A stretch of 64,000 nt of DNA from Chryseobacterium gallinarum (GCF_001021975.1 NZ_CP009928.1:4158001-4222000); one strand, 5' to 3'. Counted from the first letter of the stretch, positions 35,929 to 44,857 are shown. Numbers and translations: made by a program. The notes: generated from the letters alone by a model not told the origin.

Positions 35929-36123
35929 TTAGTTTACTGCGAATAGAGCAGCAAACGCAACACCTTCTACAAGTGCAGCTGCGATAAGCATAGCTGTTTG
36001 GATTTTTCCAGATTGTTCAGGTTGTCTAGCGATAGCTTCAAGAGCAGCAGCTCCGATTTTACCAAGACCGATACCTACACCTAGTACTACGATACCAGCA
36101 CCTACAATTTTAGGGATTTCCAT
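35929..36123 (-). CDS. atpE: ATP synthase F0 c subunit
   Basis: A 64-residue hairpin of two membrane helices joined by the polar loop ARQPE (32-36). The ion-carrying carboxylate is E53 in ALVEGVAFAAL. The residue after it is glycine rather than serine or threonine, which fits proton rather than sodium coupling. The first helix is rich in glycine (GAGIVVLGVGIGLGKIG), as in all c-rings. Sits between atpB and atpF. Confidence 0.95.
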   Translation of the reverse strand: MEIPKIVGAGIVVLGVGIGLGKIGAAALEAIARQPEQSGKIQTAMLIAAALVEGVAFAALFAVN

Positions 36124-36173
36124 AATATATAATTTTAAAAAATTTGTTTAAATACTTTTTTTAATTCAAATGA

Positions 36174-37271
36174 TTAGTGAGCTGCGTGGTGTTCATGCTC
36201 GTGCTCCTGCACCGCCATTCCGATAAACAAAGCTGATAACATCGTGAAGATATAAGCCTGTAGGAATGCTACTAATACTTCCAATAAATAAATGACTAAT
36301 GTTAAGAACGGGAATGCTACCCCTGCAATAACATTCTTGAATACGTAGATCAACCCGATCAAACTCATTACGACGATGTGACCTGCCGTCATGTTGGCAA
36401 AAAGTCGGATCATCAATGCGAATGGCTTAGTGATGGTTCCTAATAATTCGATAGGAAGCATGATCAGCTTCATTGGCACTGGTACTCCCGGCATCCAGAA
36501 GATATGTTTCCAGTAATCTTTATTGGCAGAGAATGTAGTAATCAGATAAGTAAGGATAGCCAGGAAGAAAGTCATGGTAATATTACCGGTAACATTGATT
36601 CCGAATGGCATTAATCCTAAAACATTCAGGAAAAGAATAAAGAAAAACACTGTTAATAAATAACCGATAAATCTTTTATACTTATGTCCGATGTTTGGAA
36701 TAGCGATTTCATCTCTCACAAAGATTACCAAAGGCTCCAGGAATCTGGCAGCTCCACTTGGAACCGGTGATTTTTTATAAGACTTAGCCATTCCGGTAAA
36801 CAATACCAACATGAAAACTGACACCAAGATTATGATCAGTACACTTTTCGTAATAGAAAGATCCAGCACTTTCTCAGCGGTAGGATGACCTGCTTCATCC
36901 ACAGGCAATGTTCCTGCTGCATCAGTCTTGTAAATCTTTTCGTGGTGCAACATGTAATAAGCTCCATCCACCTCAGTCGGCTCACCATGCATAAAACCTT
37001 CTTTATTGCTCATGAAAGCATGGAAACCGTTATCATAAAAAATAACAGGAAGAGGGAAACCGATGTGGTGACCTTCTTTGTCAACCATCAATGTGAAATC
37101 ATGCGCATCCAATAAGTGATGATCGATGAATTCTTTGTTTTCTTTACTTACTTTGTCTTTCTCTGAAAGCTCTTGAGCAGGAGCCGCCCCAGCAGTTGCC
37201 TCGCCATGCTGTGCAGACACCAAGTTTAATACAAAAATACTGTAGAATAAAACTGCGAATTTCTTAAACAT
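36174..37271 (-). CDS. atpB: ATP synthase F0 a subunit with N-terminal periplasmic extension
   Basis: Start set at 37271 (MFKKFAVLFYSIFVLNLVSAQ), which gives a clean signal sequence; eight upstream codons are dropped. The 365-residue protein has an unusual N-terminal region of about 130 residues outside the membrane (HGEATAGAAPAQELSE to PTAEKVLDLS). The normal subunit a membrane domain follows, with the essential arginine in MIRLFANMTAGHIVVM (about 284-299). The extension is typical of Bacteroidota. The tail HEHEHHAAH is histidine-rich. First of the core atp genes. Confidence 0.93.
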   Translation of the reverse strand: MFKKFAVLFYSIFVLNLVSAQHGEATAGAAPAQELSEKDKVSKENKEFIDHHLLDAHDFTLMVDKEGHHIGFPLPVIFYDNGFHAFMSNKEGFMHGEPTEVDGAYYMLHHEKIYKTDAAGTLPVDEAGHPTAEKVLDLSITKSVLIIILVSVFMLVLFTGMAKSYKKSPVPSGAARFLEPLVIFVRDEIAIPNIGHKYKRFIGYLLTVFFFILFLNVLGLMPFGINVTGNITMTFFLAILTYLITTFSANKDYWKHIFWMPGVPVPMKLIMLPIELLGTITKPFALMIRLFANMTAGHIVVMSLIGLIYVFKNVIAGVAFPFLTLVIYLLEVLVAFLQAYIFTMLSALFIGMAVQEHEHEHHAAH

Positions 37272-37292
37272 TGATAGGTTTTTTTCGTTGTG

Positions 37293-37321
37293 CAAAAATA
37301 TAATATTTTTTCTAGTTTCAA
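37293..37321 (-). promoter_or_regulatory. Predicted promoter of the atpBEFHAG operon
   Basis: On the minus strand TTG (37321-37319), an 18-nt spacer and TATTTTTG (37300-37293), about 22 nt before the atpB start. Read-through from the upstream membrane gene is also possible. Confidence 0.55.
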
Positions 37322-37330
37322 TAAATAATT

Positions 37331-37702
37331 TTACTGTTTTTTATCATGATTAATAAGCTTAATCGCATAGTACGTAAGCAGCGTTGTCAGGACAAAATAA
37401 GGCATGATAAAATGAAATTTATAGCCGGGAATGGCTTCAAAGTTCAATTTTTTCCGGATTAAATACATTAAACCGAATTTTAAAAGGATCAATCCGATGA
37501 CAGACAGCCCTAAAAACTCAGGAGCAACCCTATTGATCAAAACAATCAAAGTTATCATCATCATAAACATAACGCTCAGGAAAAGGTAAAATTTAATAAT
37601 GACAATTTCATCCAGATGAAAAACAAATTTCCAAAGAGAAAAATGAATCAGGAATGTCAGGAAAAATAAGACTACAACAAGAATATTAGGATTAGATTTC
37701 AT
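37331..37702 (-). CDS. Four-helix membrane protein upstream of atpB
   Basis: A 123-residue protein with four hydrophobic segments (about 5-27, 36-58, 63-82, 95-115). A pair of basic residues sits in the third loop (RKKLNFE). It occupies the place of the AtpI-like assembly factor in other ATP synthase operons and may have that role, though clear AtpI motifs are not visible. It lies 59 nt upstream of atpB with a promoter in between. Confidence 0.65.
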   Translation of the reverse strand: MKSNPNILVVVLFFLTFLIHFSLWKFVFHLDEIVIIKFYLFLSVMFMMMITLIVLINRVAPEFLGLSVIGLILLKFGLMYLIRKKLNFEAIPGYKFHFIMPYFVLTTLLTYYAIKLINHDKKQ

Positions 37703-37867
37703 TCTTTCGTTAAATTTTCATCCATGTATAAAACATGGTTTATTCAATTGATCGCAAAAATAGACTTTTTCTATCGTATTATCCTATGATTTGATAATTA
37801 TCATTTTTCCATATAACCGTTGTGCATTTTGATATTAAATGGCAGTTCAGAATAAAGCAGTTTTAAA

Positions 37868-38018
37868 GCCAGGGAACTGGGAGCTGGGAGTCATGAAGGT
37901 CGTAAAGAATAACGATTCATCTTTTTTATCGATCTTGAGGCAAAAATTAATGATGTAATAGCTGTCAGTCTTTACAACCGAAAGTAACTTCCAGCTTCTT
38001 TCTTCCAGCTTCCAACCC
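37868..38018. repeat. Long inverted repeat with CTTCCAGCTTCC arms (copy 1) in the 37703-38159 gap
   Basis: The left arm (37869-37900, GGGAACTGGGAGCTGGGAGT) and right arm (37986-38018, CTTCCAGCTTC...CTTCCAGCTTCC) are complementary with mismatches. No gene is present in the 457-bp gap between the atp operon and ffh. Related copies lie at 54528 and 56331. A short hairpin CCATGT/ACATGG is at 37721-37737. Confidence 0.65.
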
Positions 38019-38107
38019 ATTACCAGACTTTCCTACTCCGAACTGTAATTTTTGGCTCAAAATGCCCAACGAGTTTTTCTATATATAATATTACGTGTAT
38101 TCATCCT

Positions 38108-38136
38108 TTGGATATGCTAAAAATTCCTTATTTTTG
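38108..38136 (+). promoter_or_regulatory. Predicted promoter of ffh
   Basis: TTG (38108-38110), an 18-nt spacer and TATTTTTG (38129-38136), followed by the ffh start at 38160. Confidence 0.6.
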
Positions 38137-38159
38137 CAAACCTATAATTTACAATACAT

Positions 38160-39521
38160 ATGTTTAATAGTTTACAGGATAAATTAGACAAGGCATTACA
38201 TAATATTTCCGGACGTGGAAAAATTACAGAAATCAATGTGGCGGAAACCGTAAAGGAAATCCGCAGAGCATTAGTAGATGCCGACGTTAACTATAAAGTT
38301 GCAAAAGACCTTACAAAGAGAGTTCAGGACAAAGCCTTAGGACAAAATGTTCTTACTTCCCTGACTCCGGGACAATTAATGACTAAAATTGTTCATGATG
38401 AATTAGTAGATTTAATGGGAGGTTCTCAGGAAGGTATTAATCTTTCAGGAAAACCGACGGTAATCCTTATTGCAGGTCTTCAGGGTTCAGGTAAGACAAC
38501 TTTTTCCGGAAAACTTGCCAATTATTTACAAACCAAAAGAAATAAGAAACCTTTATTGGTGGCTTGTGACGTTTATCGTCCTGCAGCGATTGACCAGCTA
38601 AAGGTTTTAGGAGGACAAATTAATGTTCCTGTATATACTGAAGAAGGAGCCACAAATCCTTCTACCATTGCTGAAAATGCTATCAATTTTGCAAAAGCCA
38701 ACCACCATGATGTCGTAATCGTGGATACTGCCGGCCGTCTGGCGATTGATGAGCAGATGATGAACGAGATTAAATCCGTACATTATTTCATTAAGCCACA
38801 GGAAACCCTTTTTGTGGTAGACTCTATGACCGGTCAGGATGCAGTAAATACGGCAAAGGCGTTCAACGAAGCTTTGAACTTTGACGGGGTTGTTCTTACC
38901 AAATTAGACGGTGATACAAGAGGGGGTGCTGCATTAACGATCCGTTCTGTAGTTGAAAAGCCAATCAAATTTATCTCCACAGGGGAAAAAATGGAAGCTT
39001 TAGACCTTTTCTATCCGGAAAGGATGGCAGACAGAATCCTGGGAATGGGGGACGTTGTTTCCTTGGTAGAAAGAGCTCAGGAGCAGTTTGATGAAGAAGA
39101 AGCCAAAAAACTTCACAAGAAAATTGCTAAAAATGAATTTGGTTTTGATGACTTCCTGAAGCAGATCAACCAGATTAAGAAAATGGGTAACATGAAGGAT
39201 CTGATGGGGATGATTCCTGGTGTAGGAAAAGCCATTAAAGATGTAGAGATTAGTGACGATGCGTTTAAGCATATTGAAGCAATTATCTACTCTATGACTC
39301 CTGAAGAAAGAAGAAAACCATCCATCATCAATACGCAAAGGAAAAACAGGATTGCAAAAGGTGCGGGAAGAAAAATCGAAGATGTGAATCAATTGATGAA
39401 ACAATTTGATCAGATGGGTAAAATGATGAAGATGATGCAGGGACCTCAAGGAAAGCAAATGATGCAGATGATGAGCAAGATGCCAAACATGCCTGGAATG
39501 GGCGGAATGTTTGGAAAATAA
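38160..39521 (+). CDS. ffh: Signal recognition particle protein Ffh
   Basis: A 453-residue GTPase with N, G and M domains. The G domain shows the P-loop GLQGSGKTTFSGKLA (about 107-121), DVYRPAAIDQLK, DTAGRLAIDEQMM (about 190-202) and TKLDGDTRGGAAL (about 246-258). The C-terminal M domain ends in a methionine-rich tail that contacts signal peptides and 4.5S RNA. It targets membrane proteins co-translationally. The first gene on the plus strand after a long minus-strand run. Confidence 0.98.
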   Translation: MFNSLQDKLDKALHNISGRGKITEINVAETVKEIRRALVDADVNYKVAKDLTKRVQDKALGQNVLTSLTPGQLMTKIVHDELVDLMGGSQEGINLSGKPTVILIAGLQGSGKTTFSGKLANYLQTKRNKKPLLVACDVYRPAAIDQLKVLGGQINVPVYTEEGATNPSTIAENAINFAKANHHDVVIVDTAGRLAIDEQMMNEIKSVHYFIKPQETLFVVDSMTGQDAVNTAKAFNEALNFDGVVLTKLDGDTRGGAALTIRSVVEKPIKFISTGEKMEALDLFYPERMADRILGMGDVVSLVERAQEQFDEEEAKKLHKKIAKNEFGFDDFLKQINQIKKMGNMKDLMGMIPGVGKAIKDVEISDDAFKHIEAIIYSMTPEERRKPSIINTQRKNRIAKGAGRKIEDVNQLMKQFDQMGKMMKMMQGPQGKQMMQMMSKMPNMPGMGGMFGK

Positions 39522-39545
39522 TTCTGAAACATCTAATCAAAATAT

Positions 39546-39580
39546 AAAATCCGACTCAAAATTGAGTCGGATTTTTTTTT
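39546..39580 (+). terminator. Terminator of ffh
   Basis: A 13-bp stem (39546-39558 and 39563-39575) with the core CCGACTCA/TGAGTCGG and a run of T, 24 nt past the stop. Confidence 0.85.
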
Positions 39581-39604
39581 ATTTCTATCTTTAAACAGTT
39601 TTGA

Positions 39605-40240
39605 TTATTTATCAGATTTTTGAGCCTTAGCTTTGATAAAATAAGAGAAACCAACATTTACTCCGAAAGTTTTCACATTCGTTTTAACATCCATTCCGTA
39701 ATAGGTCTGTTTATTAGAAAACTGGTCATAGGAAACACCTAAATTTATTCCTAAAGACTGTGTTGCCATATACGTAACTCCTCCTTTTACTTTCCATGCC
39801 AGACCATCAGTGGTACTTTCATCAGAGCTGGAAACTCCACCAAGAGTAACATTTCCTTTGTTTTTTACTGAAGCATATCCAATTCCGGCTCCTAAAAACG
39901 GAACAAATTTACTTTCATTAGCAAAGTAATAAGTAGCTGTAGGCATTACAGAGAAACTCGTTGTAGTAGCCTTTACACCTTGATATTTTGTAGTAGCACT
40001 TGTAAGCCCCAAGTCAATACCAACAGCCAATTTATCAATTACAAAATATCCTACTGAAGGCGTTAATGAGATCGTACTTACTTTAGGGCCGTCTGCGGAT
40101 TGACCTCCTACTTTCACGGTTGTAGTAACATTGTTGAAGCCAAAGCCTGTATTTCCACTGATCACCCAATCTCCCTTAGTCATTTGAGCATTAGACCACC
40201 CAAAAAGTGCGATAGCACCAGCTAGTAATAGTTTTTTCAT
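39605..40240 (-). CDS. Outer membrane beta-barrel protein
   Basis: A 211-residue protein with a signal peptide MKKLLLAGAIALFGWSNAQ. Alternating hydrophobic strands with aromatic ends follow (WVISGNTGFGFNN, GYFVIDKLAVGIDLGL, FSVMPTATYYFANESKFVPFLGAGIGYAS, FGVNVGFSYFIK), typical of a small eight-stranded barrel. Function unknown. It is a paralog of the next gene at 40429, with the same leader and GYFVDTNLAVGLGVGY-like strand. It is preceded by a good promoter. Confidence 0.8.
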   Translation of the reverse strand: MKKLLLAGAIALFGWSNAQMTKGDWVISGNTGFGFNNVTTTVKVGGQSADGPKVSTISLTPSVGYFVIDKLAVGIDLGLTSATTKYQGVKATTTSFSVMPTATYYFANESKFVPFLGAGIGYASVKNKGNVTLGGVSSSDESTTDGLAWKVKGGVTYMATQSLGINLGVSYDQFSNKQTYYGMDVKTNVKTFGVNVGFSYFIKAKAQKSDK

Positions 40241-40266
40241 GATTATTATATTAAAAATTTCGGGTG

Positions 40267-40298
40267 CAAAGATAATAAAAAGTTAAATATTTAAACAA
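40267..40298 (-). promoter_or_regulatory. Predicted promoter of the 39605 barrel gene
   Basis: On the minus strand TTG (40298-40296), a 21-nt spacer and TATCTTTG (40274-40267), about 27 nt before the start codon. Confidence 0.55.
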
Positions 40299-40383
40299 AA
40301 CATGTCGTTTTCAATGATTTTATTTAATTAAGAACAATTAATTATGATAAAATATTAAAACAACATTTTATTTTCAATAAAAA

Positions 40384-40406
40384 AGCCCTGAGAAAATCTC
40401 AGGGCT
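40384..40406 (-). terminator. Terminator of the 40429 barrel gene
   Basis: Perfect 10-bp stem AGCCCTGAGA (40384-40393) and TCTCAGGGCT (40397-40406), U-run on the minus strand. Confidence 0.8.
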
Positions 40407-40428
40407 CTATTGCTATATGCTGTATTTA

Positions 40429-41100
40429 TTATTTTGAAAATACATATTTAACTCCGAAAGTTACAGAAGTTAAGTTTAAACCGAAGTTATAATCATTAAC
40501 TCTCTTAGCTCCGTCAACATTTTGCTTGTAAGTGTTGTATCCGAATTCACCGATAGTAGCTTCGATAGTCCAGTTTTTGTTTAAGAAATAATCTAAACCT
40601 GGCTTAATGTTTACACCGATTGAAGTGAAGTTAGCTTTATCAGATGAAGATGAAGTTGTAGTAGTTGTTCCAGCTGCAGTAGTTGTTGTAGTTGTAGTAG
40701 TTCCTTCAACTTTGTTTTGACCAAATGCCATTGGAACTTCTAATTGACCGAAGATATATAATTTATCAGCTAAAGTCCAATATTTTCTTACGAAAGGAGC
40801 AACAACGAATGCAGATTCAGTTACTTTACCTTCAGTTACCATTAAAGGATTAGTTCCTGTAGTTTTTGTTACTTTTTCATTATCGTTTTTGTAACCAACA
40901 CCTAAACCTACTGCTAAGTTAGTATCTACAAAATATCCTACAGTTGGAAGAATTTTGAAGCTTTCAACTTTTTTATCTGTATTGTTGTTTTCTTTTTGAG
41001 AATAACCAACTTGTCCTGATAAATATGTAGTTCCTTTAGCAATTTGAGCGTTTGATAAACCAAAAAGTGCAACAGCACCCGCTAATAATATTTTTTTCAT
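40429..41100 (-). CDS. Outer membrane beta-barrel protein with threonine-rich loop
   Basis: A 223-residue protein with the signal peptide MKKILLAGAVALFGLSNAQ and strands like those of the 39605 paralog (KILPTVGYFVDTNLAVGLGVGY, AFVVAPFVRKYWTLADKLYI, TSVTFGVKYVFSK). Between two strands lies a low-complexity loop of threonine, serine and alanine (about 133-152), encoded by tandem triplets. The loop should be extracellular. Function unknown; the family is the general porin-like barrel of Bacteroidota. Confidence 0.8.
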   Translation of the reverse strand: MKKILLAGAVALFGLSNAQIAKGTTYLSGQVGYSQKENNNTDKKVESFKILPTVGYFVDTNLAVGLGVGYKNDNEKVTKTTGTNPLMVTEGKVTESAFVVAPFVRKYWTLADKLYIFGQLEVPMAFGQNKVEGTTTTTTTTAAGTTTTTSSSSDKANFTSIGVNIKPGLDYFLNKNWTIEATIGEFGYNTYKQNVDGAKRVNDYNFGLNLTSVTFGVKYVFSK

Positions 41101-41525
41101 TTTAAAAAATTTTAATACTTTCTGGGAGCAAATTTACAGAGGCAGCCTTTAATATTAAAATTTGTTAATGTGATTAATATCATTGTTAAATATTGGTATT
41201 TATAGAAATAAATTATATCCGATAAAACATTTTGACTTTTTCACAATATTATGAATAAAAAAATAATTTTTATTTAACAAGAGCGGAATATTCTTATAAT
41301 GTACAATCCTTCATTTTTATCAACCCTTTTCCTTTTTTATCTGTTTAATGAAAATATACGATACAAAACGTTAACAATAAGGATATTAAATCTTAAAATT
41401 CAATCAATATTATAATATCTGGATAAAACAAGCTGGCCTGTTCGGGAATCAGCTCTACTGAGCTCAAATTTTATGATAAAAAAACTCCGGCCTTCGGCCG
41501 GAGTCCTGTTATCTTTTAGCTATCC
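41101..41525. other. Intergenic region without genes
   Basis: About 425 bp of A/T-rich sequence between two barrel genes. It holds a -7-like TAAATTTG (complement of 41129-41136) for the 40429 gene and the terminator of the 41526 gene at 41484-41504. No credible frame on either strand. Confidence 0.6.
41484..41504 (-). terminator. GC-rich terminator of the 41526 barrel gene
   Basis: Perfect 9-bp stem ACTCCGGCC (41484-41492) and GGCCGGAGT (41496-41504) with a 3-nt loop and U-run, unusually GC-rich for the region. Confidence 0.85.
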
Positions 41526-42023
41526 TTATTTGATAAAGAAGTTATATCCTAAGTTTACAGCACCTATATTCCAGCTGTCTCTGTACCAACCGTAGTCACG
41601 TCTGTTACTTACAGACTGGTATCCTATATACAATTCTCCTTTAGACATCTGGTATCCGAATTTGGGTTGTGCATAGAAACCTCCGTCTATACCATCTTTA
41701 GTAGAGATGCCATATCCAAGATCCAATCCTACAAAGATAGGGGCACCTTTAAATTTATATTTTCCGGAAACTGCTACGGGAATAAATCCGAAATCATCAA
41801 AATGATCTTTTCCGAAAAAATGAGAATATCCTGTTGTAACACCAAGATCAAGACCTTTAGTGATATTCCACATATAAGCGGCATCCACTCCTAATGTAAA
41901 TGAAGAGATATCACTTGCATCAGCTACCGGTACCCCAATATGTCCACCTAATTTAAAACCTTCCTGCGCCTGTGCAGCACCTCCTAAAAGCGCAAAAGCA
42001 CCTAGTAATAACAGTTTTTTCAT
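41526..42023 (-). CDS. Outer membrane beta-barrel protein
   Basis: A 165-residue protein: signal peptide MKKLLLLGAFALLGGAAQAQ, then about eight amphipathic strands (FKLGGHIGVPVAD, LGVDAAYMWNITKGLDLGVTTGYSH, IFVGLDLGYGIS, GELYIGYQSVSN, NIGAVNLGYNFFIK). A small porin-like barrel of unknown ligand. Third of four barrel genes in a row. It has its own terminator, so it is probably expressed alone. Confidence 0.78.
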   Translation of the reverse strand: MKKLLLLGAFALLGGAAQAQEGFKLGGHIGVPVADASDISSFTLGVDAAYMWNITKGLDLGVTTGYSHFFGKDHFDDFGFIPVAVSGKYKFKGAPIFVGLDLGYGISTKDGIDGGFYAQPKFGYQMSKGELYIGYQSVSNRRDYGWYRDSWNIGAVNLGYNFFIK

Positions 42024-42107
42024 TTTTAGTTGTTTAATTATCGCCCAAAAATACTAATTATTTTCTTTATTGATAGAATTTTCATGAATCATGTTCTTTA
42101 AAATAAA

Positions 42108-42137
42108 AAAAACAGGACTAAAATTAATCCTGTTTTT
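42108..42137 (-). terminator. Terminator of the 42160 porin-family gene
   Basis: AAAAACAGGA (42108-42117) and TCCTGTTTTT (42128-42137), 10-nt loop, 22 nt past the stop. Confidence 0.75.
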
Positions 42138-42159
42138 GTTTATGTATTAAAATCCTTCA

Positions 42160-42822
42160 TTAATTACCTCCGAATTTAAAACCGACACCCACCTGAATAA
42201 AGCTGTTCGTCAGTTTTTCATTTCCTTGTGCATTTTTAGCAAGATTGGAAACACCGAGGTTATATCTTGCATCAAAGAACAATCCGTTTTCCAGCGCGTA
42301 TTCAGCTCCAAGGAAAGGAGCGAGGTTTAGTGTATTCACCTGATCTTTGATATCCACCTCTTTATCCGCATCAAATTCAAATAATGGGCCCATTCCCAGA
42401 TCAGCAGAAAGCTTTGATTTCGCAGAAAGGATAAGTCCTACGTTTACTCCTGCAGAAACAGAAAGCCCTTCAGTAATAAAATACTTAGCCGATACAGGAA
42501 CCAATAAAGTATGGAAAGTCTGCTTGGCTTTGAAATTAAAAAAAGTAGTCGGATCATCGGGATCAGCTTCCTGTATCTTTACCTTTCCTCCTAATGGTGA
42601 ATATAAAAGTTCTCCCTGAAGGGCAAACTTATCACTCAGTTTATATTCGGCGATTCCTCCGATGTAAAAGGTATGTAACGGATCTGAAGTTTCAGACTGT
42701 CCATCCCCTTTTGCTTTTAAGGTAGAATATGAATACCCTGCCTTCGGACCAAATCTAAATTCCTGCGCATTGGCTGTAATTCCCATAACAGCTACAGCTG
42801 CAATCAGTAAAAGTTTTTTCAT
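42160..42822 (-). CDS. Porin-family outer membrane beta-barrel protein
   Basis: A 220-residue protein with signal peptide MKKLLLIAAVAVMGITANAQ. It follows the pattern of OMP_b-brl domains: FRFGPKAGYSYSTLK at the mature N-terminus, FYIGGIAEYKLSDKFALQGELLYSPLGGKV, LLVPVSAKYFITEGLSVSAGVNVGLIL and a final FIQVGVGFKFGGN. Such proteins are abundant surface barrels without assigned transport roles. Fourth of the barrel genes. Confidence 0.83.
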   Translation of the reverse strand: MKKLLLIAAVAVMGITANAQEFRFGPKAGYSYSTLKAKGDGQSETSDPLHTFYIGGIAEYKLSDKFALQGELLYSPLGGKVKIQEADPDDPTTFFNFKAKQTFHTLLVPVSAKYFITEGLSVSAGVNVGLILSAKSKLSADLGMGPLFEFDADKEVDIKDQVNTLNLAPFLGAEYALENGLFFDARYNLGVSNLAKNAQGNEKLTNSFIQVGVGFKFGGN

Positions 42823-42936
42823 TGTTAATTAGTTTTAATTTTTAGGAAAGCAAAACTAATTAATTTTTCCAGATTACCAAATTTTAATATAAAAAATAAA
42901 CATTAATAAGATTTTACTAGAATTTTAATCCTAGAA

Positions 42937-43896
42937 TCAGTCATTTCTTAATCTTTTTTCTTCATCATTGTAAGCCAGAATGATTTTCTTTACTACCGGG
43001 TGTCTTACCACATCTTCTTCTGTAAGATGTACAAAACCGATTTCATTGACTCCTTTCAGGATTCTCATTGCTTCTTTCAGCCCGGATTGCTGGTTTTTAG
43101 GCAGGTCAATCTGACTTGGATCCCCTGTAATGATAAACTTGGCATTCATCCCCATCCTGGTTAAAAACATTTTCATCTGTGCATGAGTCGTATTCTGTGC
43201 TTCATCAAGAATTACAAAAGCATCATCAAGGGTACGTCCTCTCATAAAAGCTAACGGAGCCACCTCTATAACTTTCTTTTCCATAAAACCTTCCAGTTTT
43301 TCATGCGGAATCATGTCGCGAAGGGCATCATACAAAGGTTGTAAATAAGGGTCCAGCTTTTCTTTAAGATCACCGGGTAAAAATCCAAGGCTTTCCCCTG
43401 CTTCTACTGCCGGCCTTGTCAGGATAATCCTTTTAACCTCTTTATCTCTTAATGCTTTTGCAGCTAAGGCTACACTGGTATAGGTTTTCCCGGTACCTGC
43501 GGGACCTATGGCAAAGACCATATCTTTTTTCTCGGTTTCCTTTACCAGTTTTTTCAGATTGGTCGTTTTGGCTTTGATTATTTTCCCGTTTACTCCTTTT
43601 ACAATAATATCCTGGTCGAAAATCAGTTGTTTCTCATTTTCATCTTTAATATTCAGGATATTTTCAACATCTTTCAGGCCTATTGAGTTGTTTTTAGAAA
43701 TGAAACGGACAATATCATCCAGTTTTTGTTTCAGAATATCTAAAGCTTCCTGGTTTCCCATCGCAAAGATAAAGTGATCTCTCCCTGTGATTTTAAGAGT
43801 CGGAAAAGTAGATTTTATTAAGTTGAAATATTGGTTATTAACTCCATAGAAGATTTTAGCGTCGATATCTTCCAAATCATATGTTAATTCAAACAT
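42937..43896 (-). CDS. PhoH family P-loop ATPase
   Basis: A 319-residue protein. The N-terminal part (1-110) resembles the KH-like leader of PhoH proteins. The ATPase core holds Walker A GPAGTGKTYTSVALA (about 134-148), the segment ILTRPAVEAGESLGFLPGD and Walker B AFVILDEAQNTTHAQMKMFLTRMG (about 227-250). Members associate with RNA turnover and ribosome maturation with YbeY. Length and domain order are usual. Confidence 0.93.
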   Translation of the reverse strand: MFELTYDLEDIDAKIFYGVNNQYFNLIKSTFPTLKITGRDHFIFAMGNQEALDILKQKLDDIVRFISKNNSIGLKDVENILNIKDENEKQLIFDQDIIVKGVNGKIIKAKTTNLKKLVKETEKKDMVFAIGPAGTGKTYTSVALAAKALRDKEVKRIILTRPAVEAGESLGFLPGDLKEKLDPYLQPLYDALRDMIPHEKLEGFMEKKVIEVAPLAFMRGRTLDDAFVILDEAQNTTHAQMKMFLTRMGMNAKFIITGDPSQIDLPKNQQSGLKEAMRILKGVNEIGFVHLTEEDVVRHPVVKKIILAYNDEEKRLRND

Positions 43897-44029
43897 GCAG
43901 TATTTTTATTTTTAGATTTTAAAATTAAAGTTTTTTTTCAAATTTATATCAAATTCTTTTCAACAATCTTTCGGGCTTTCTTTTTATTTTAAATAACTTT
44001 GCGATATTACATTATTCTATAAATTGCTC

Positions 44030-44857
44030 ATGTCAATTATTACCCTTACTTCGGATTTCGGAAATTTAGATTACAGAGTAGCCGCTGTAAAAGGCAAAAT
44101 TCTGTCTCTAAACCCTGAGGTTAATATTATTGATATAACCCACGATATCCAGGCATTCAACCTCATACAGACTTCTTATATCGTACGAAATGCTTATAAA
44201 TATTTCCCTAAAGGAACCATTCATATCATTTCTGTAGATAGTTTTTATAACAGATCAAGAAAAAATATCCTTTACAAGGCGGACGGATCTTATTTCCTGG
44301 CGGCCGACAATGGTATTTTAAGCCTTATATTTTTTGACATCAAACCCGAGGCGATCTATGAGATTACCTTAAATAACCGTTTTGATGACATTATCAATTT
44401 TACTTCTACGGATATTTTTGTCCCTGCGGCTGTACATCTTGCCAATGGAGGACTTCCGGAGGTCATCGGAAGAAAAATAGATACCGCCAAACAGCTGATG
44501 TTCCCTAAGCCGGTTTATAATGAATCCGAAAGAATGATCATCGGGGAAGTTACCTATATTGATAATTTCGGAAATATAATCTCAAATATCAGCAAAGATT
44601 TCTTTGAAAATATCGGCAAAGGATATAATAGTTTTACGATAAAATTCAGGAATTTAACTCTTTCCAGGGTATTTTCCAGCCACACAGAAGTGGTTTCTGA
44701 CTGGGAAAGAGAGACTGAATTCCATGGGCAGTCTGCAGCAATCTTTAATGACAGTCAGTTATTAGAACTTACCATCTATAAGGGAAGCAGGAAAAACGGG
44801 GCAAAAAGCCTGTTTGGATTGAATGTAGGCGAGAATATTTACATTGAATTTGCCTAA
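44030..44857 (+). CDS. SAM hydrolase/SAM-dependent halogenase family protein (DUF62)
   Basis: Start set at the ATG at 44030 (MSIITLTSDFGNLDYRVAAV); an upstream TTG at 44024 is less likely. The 275-residue protein has the family core TSDFG, IIDITHDIQAFNL, FPKGTIHIISVD and the C-terminal domain (YIDNFGNIISNIS near 182-194, GVGENIYIEFA-like end). Relatives without a halide site hydrolyse S-adenosylmethionine to adenosine and methionine; a halogenase is not suggested by context. A TAACTTTG -7 element lies at 43994-44001. Confidence 0.87.
   Translation: MSIITLTSDFGNLDYRVAAVKGKILSLNPEVNIIDITHDIQAFNLIQTSYIVRNAYKYFPKGTIHIISVDSFYNRSRKNILYKADGSYFLAADNGILSLIFFDIKPEAIYEITLNNRFDDIINFTSTDIFVPAAVHLANGGLPEVIGRKIDTAKQLMFPKPVYNESERMIIGEVTYIDNFGNIISNISKDFFENIGKGYNSFTIKFRNLTLSRVFSSHTEVVSDWERETEFHGQSAAIFNDSQLLELTIYKGSRKNGAKSLFGLNVGENIYIEFA

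Noticed and set aside
37721-37737. Operator-like CCATGT/ACATGG palindrome upstream of the atp membrane gene
   Set aside because: It is a single short palindrome with no repeated copy or matching regulator nearby, so it is left as a note only.
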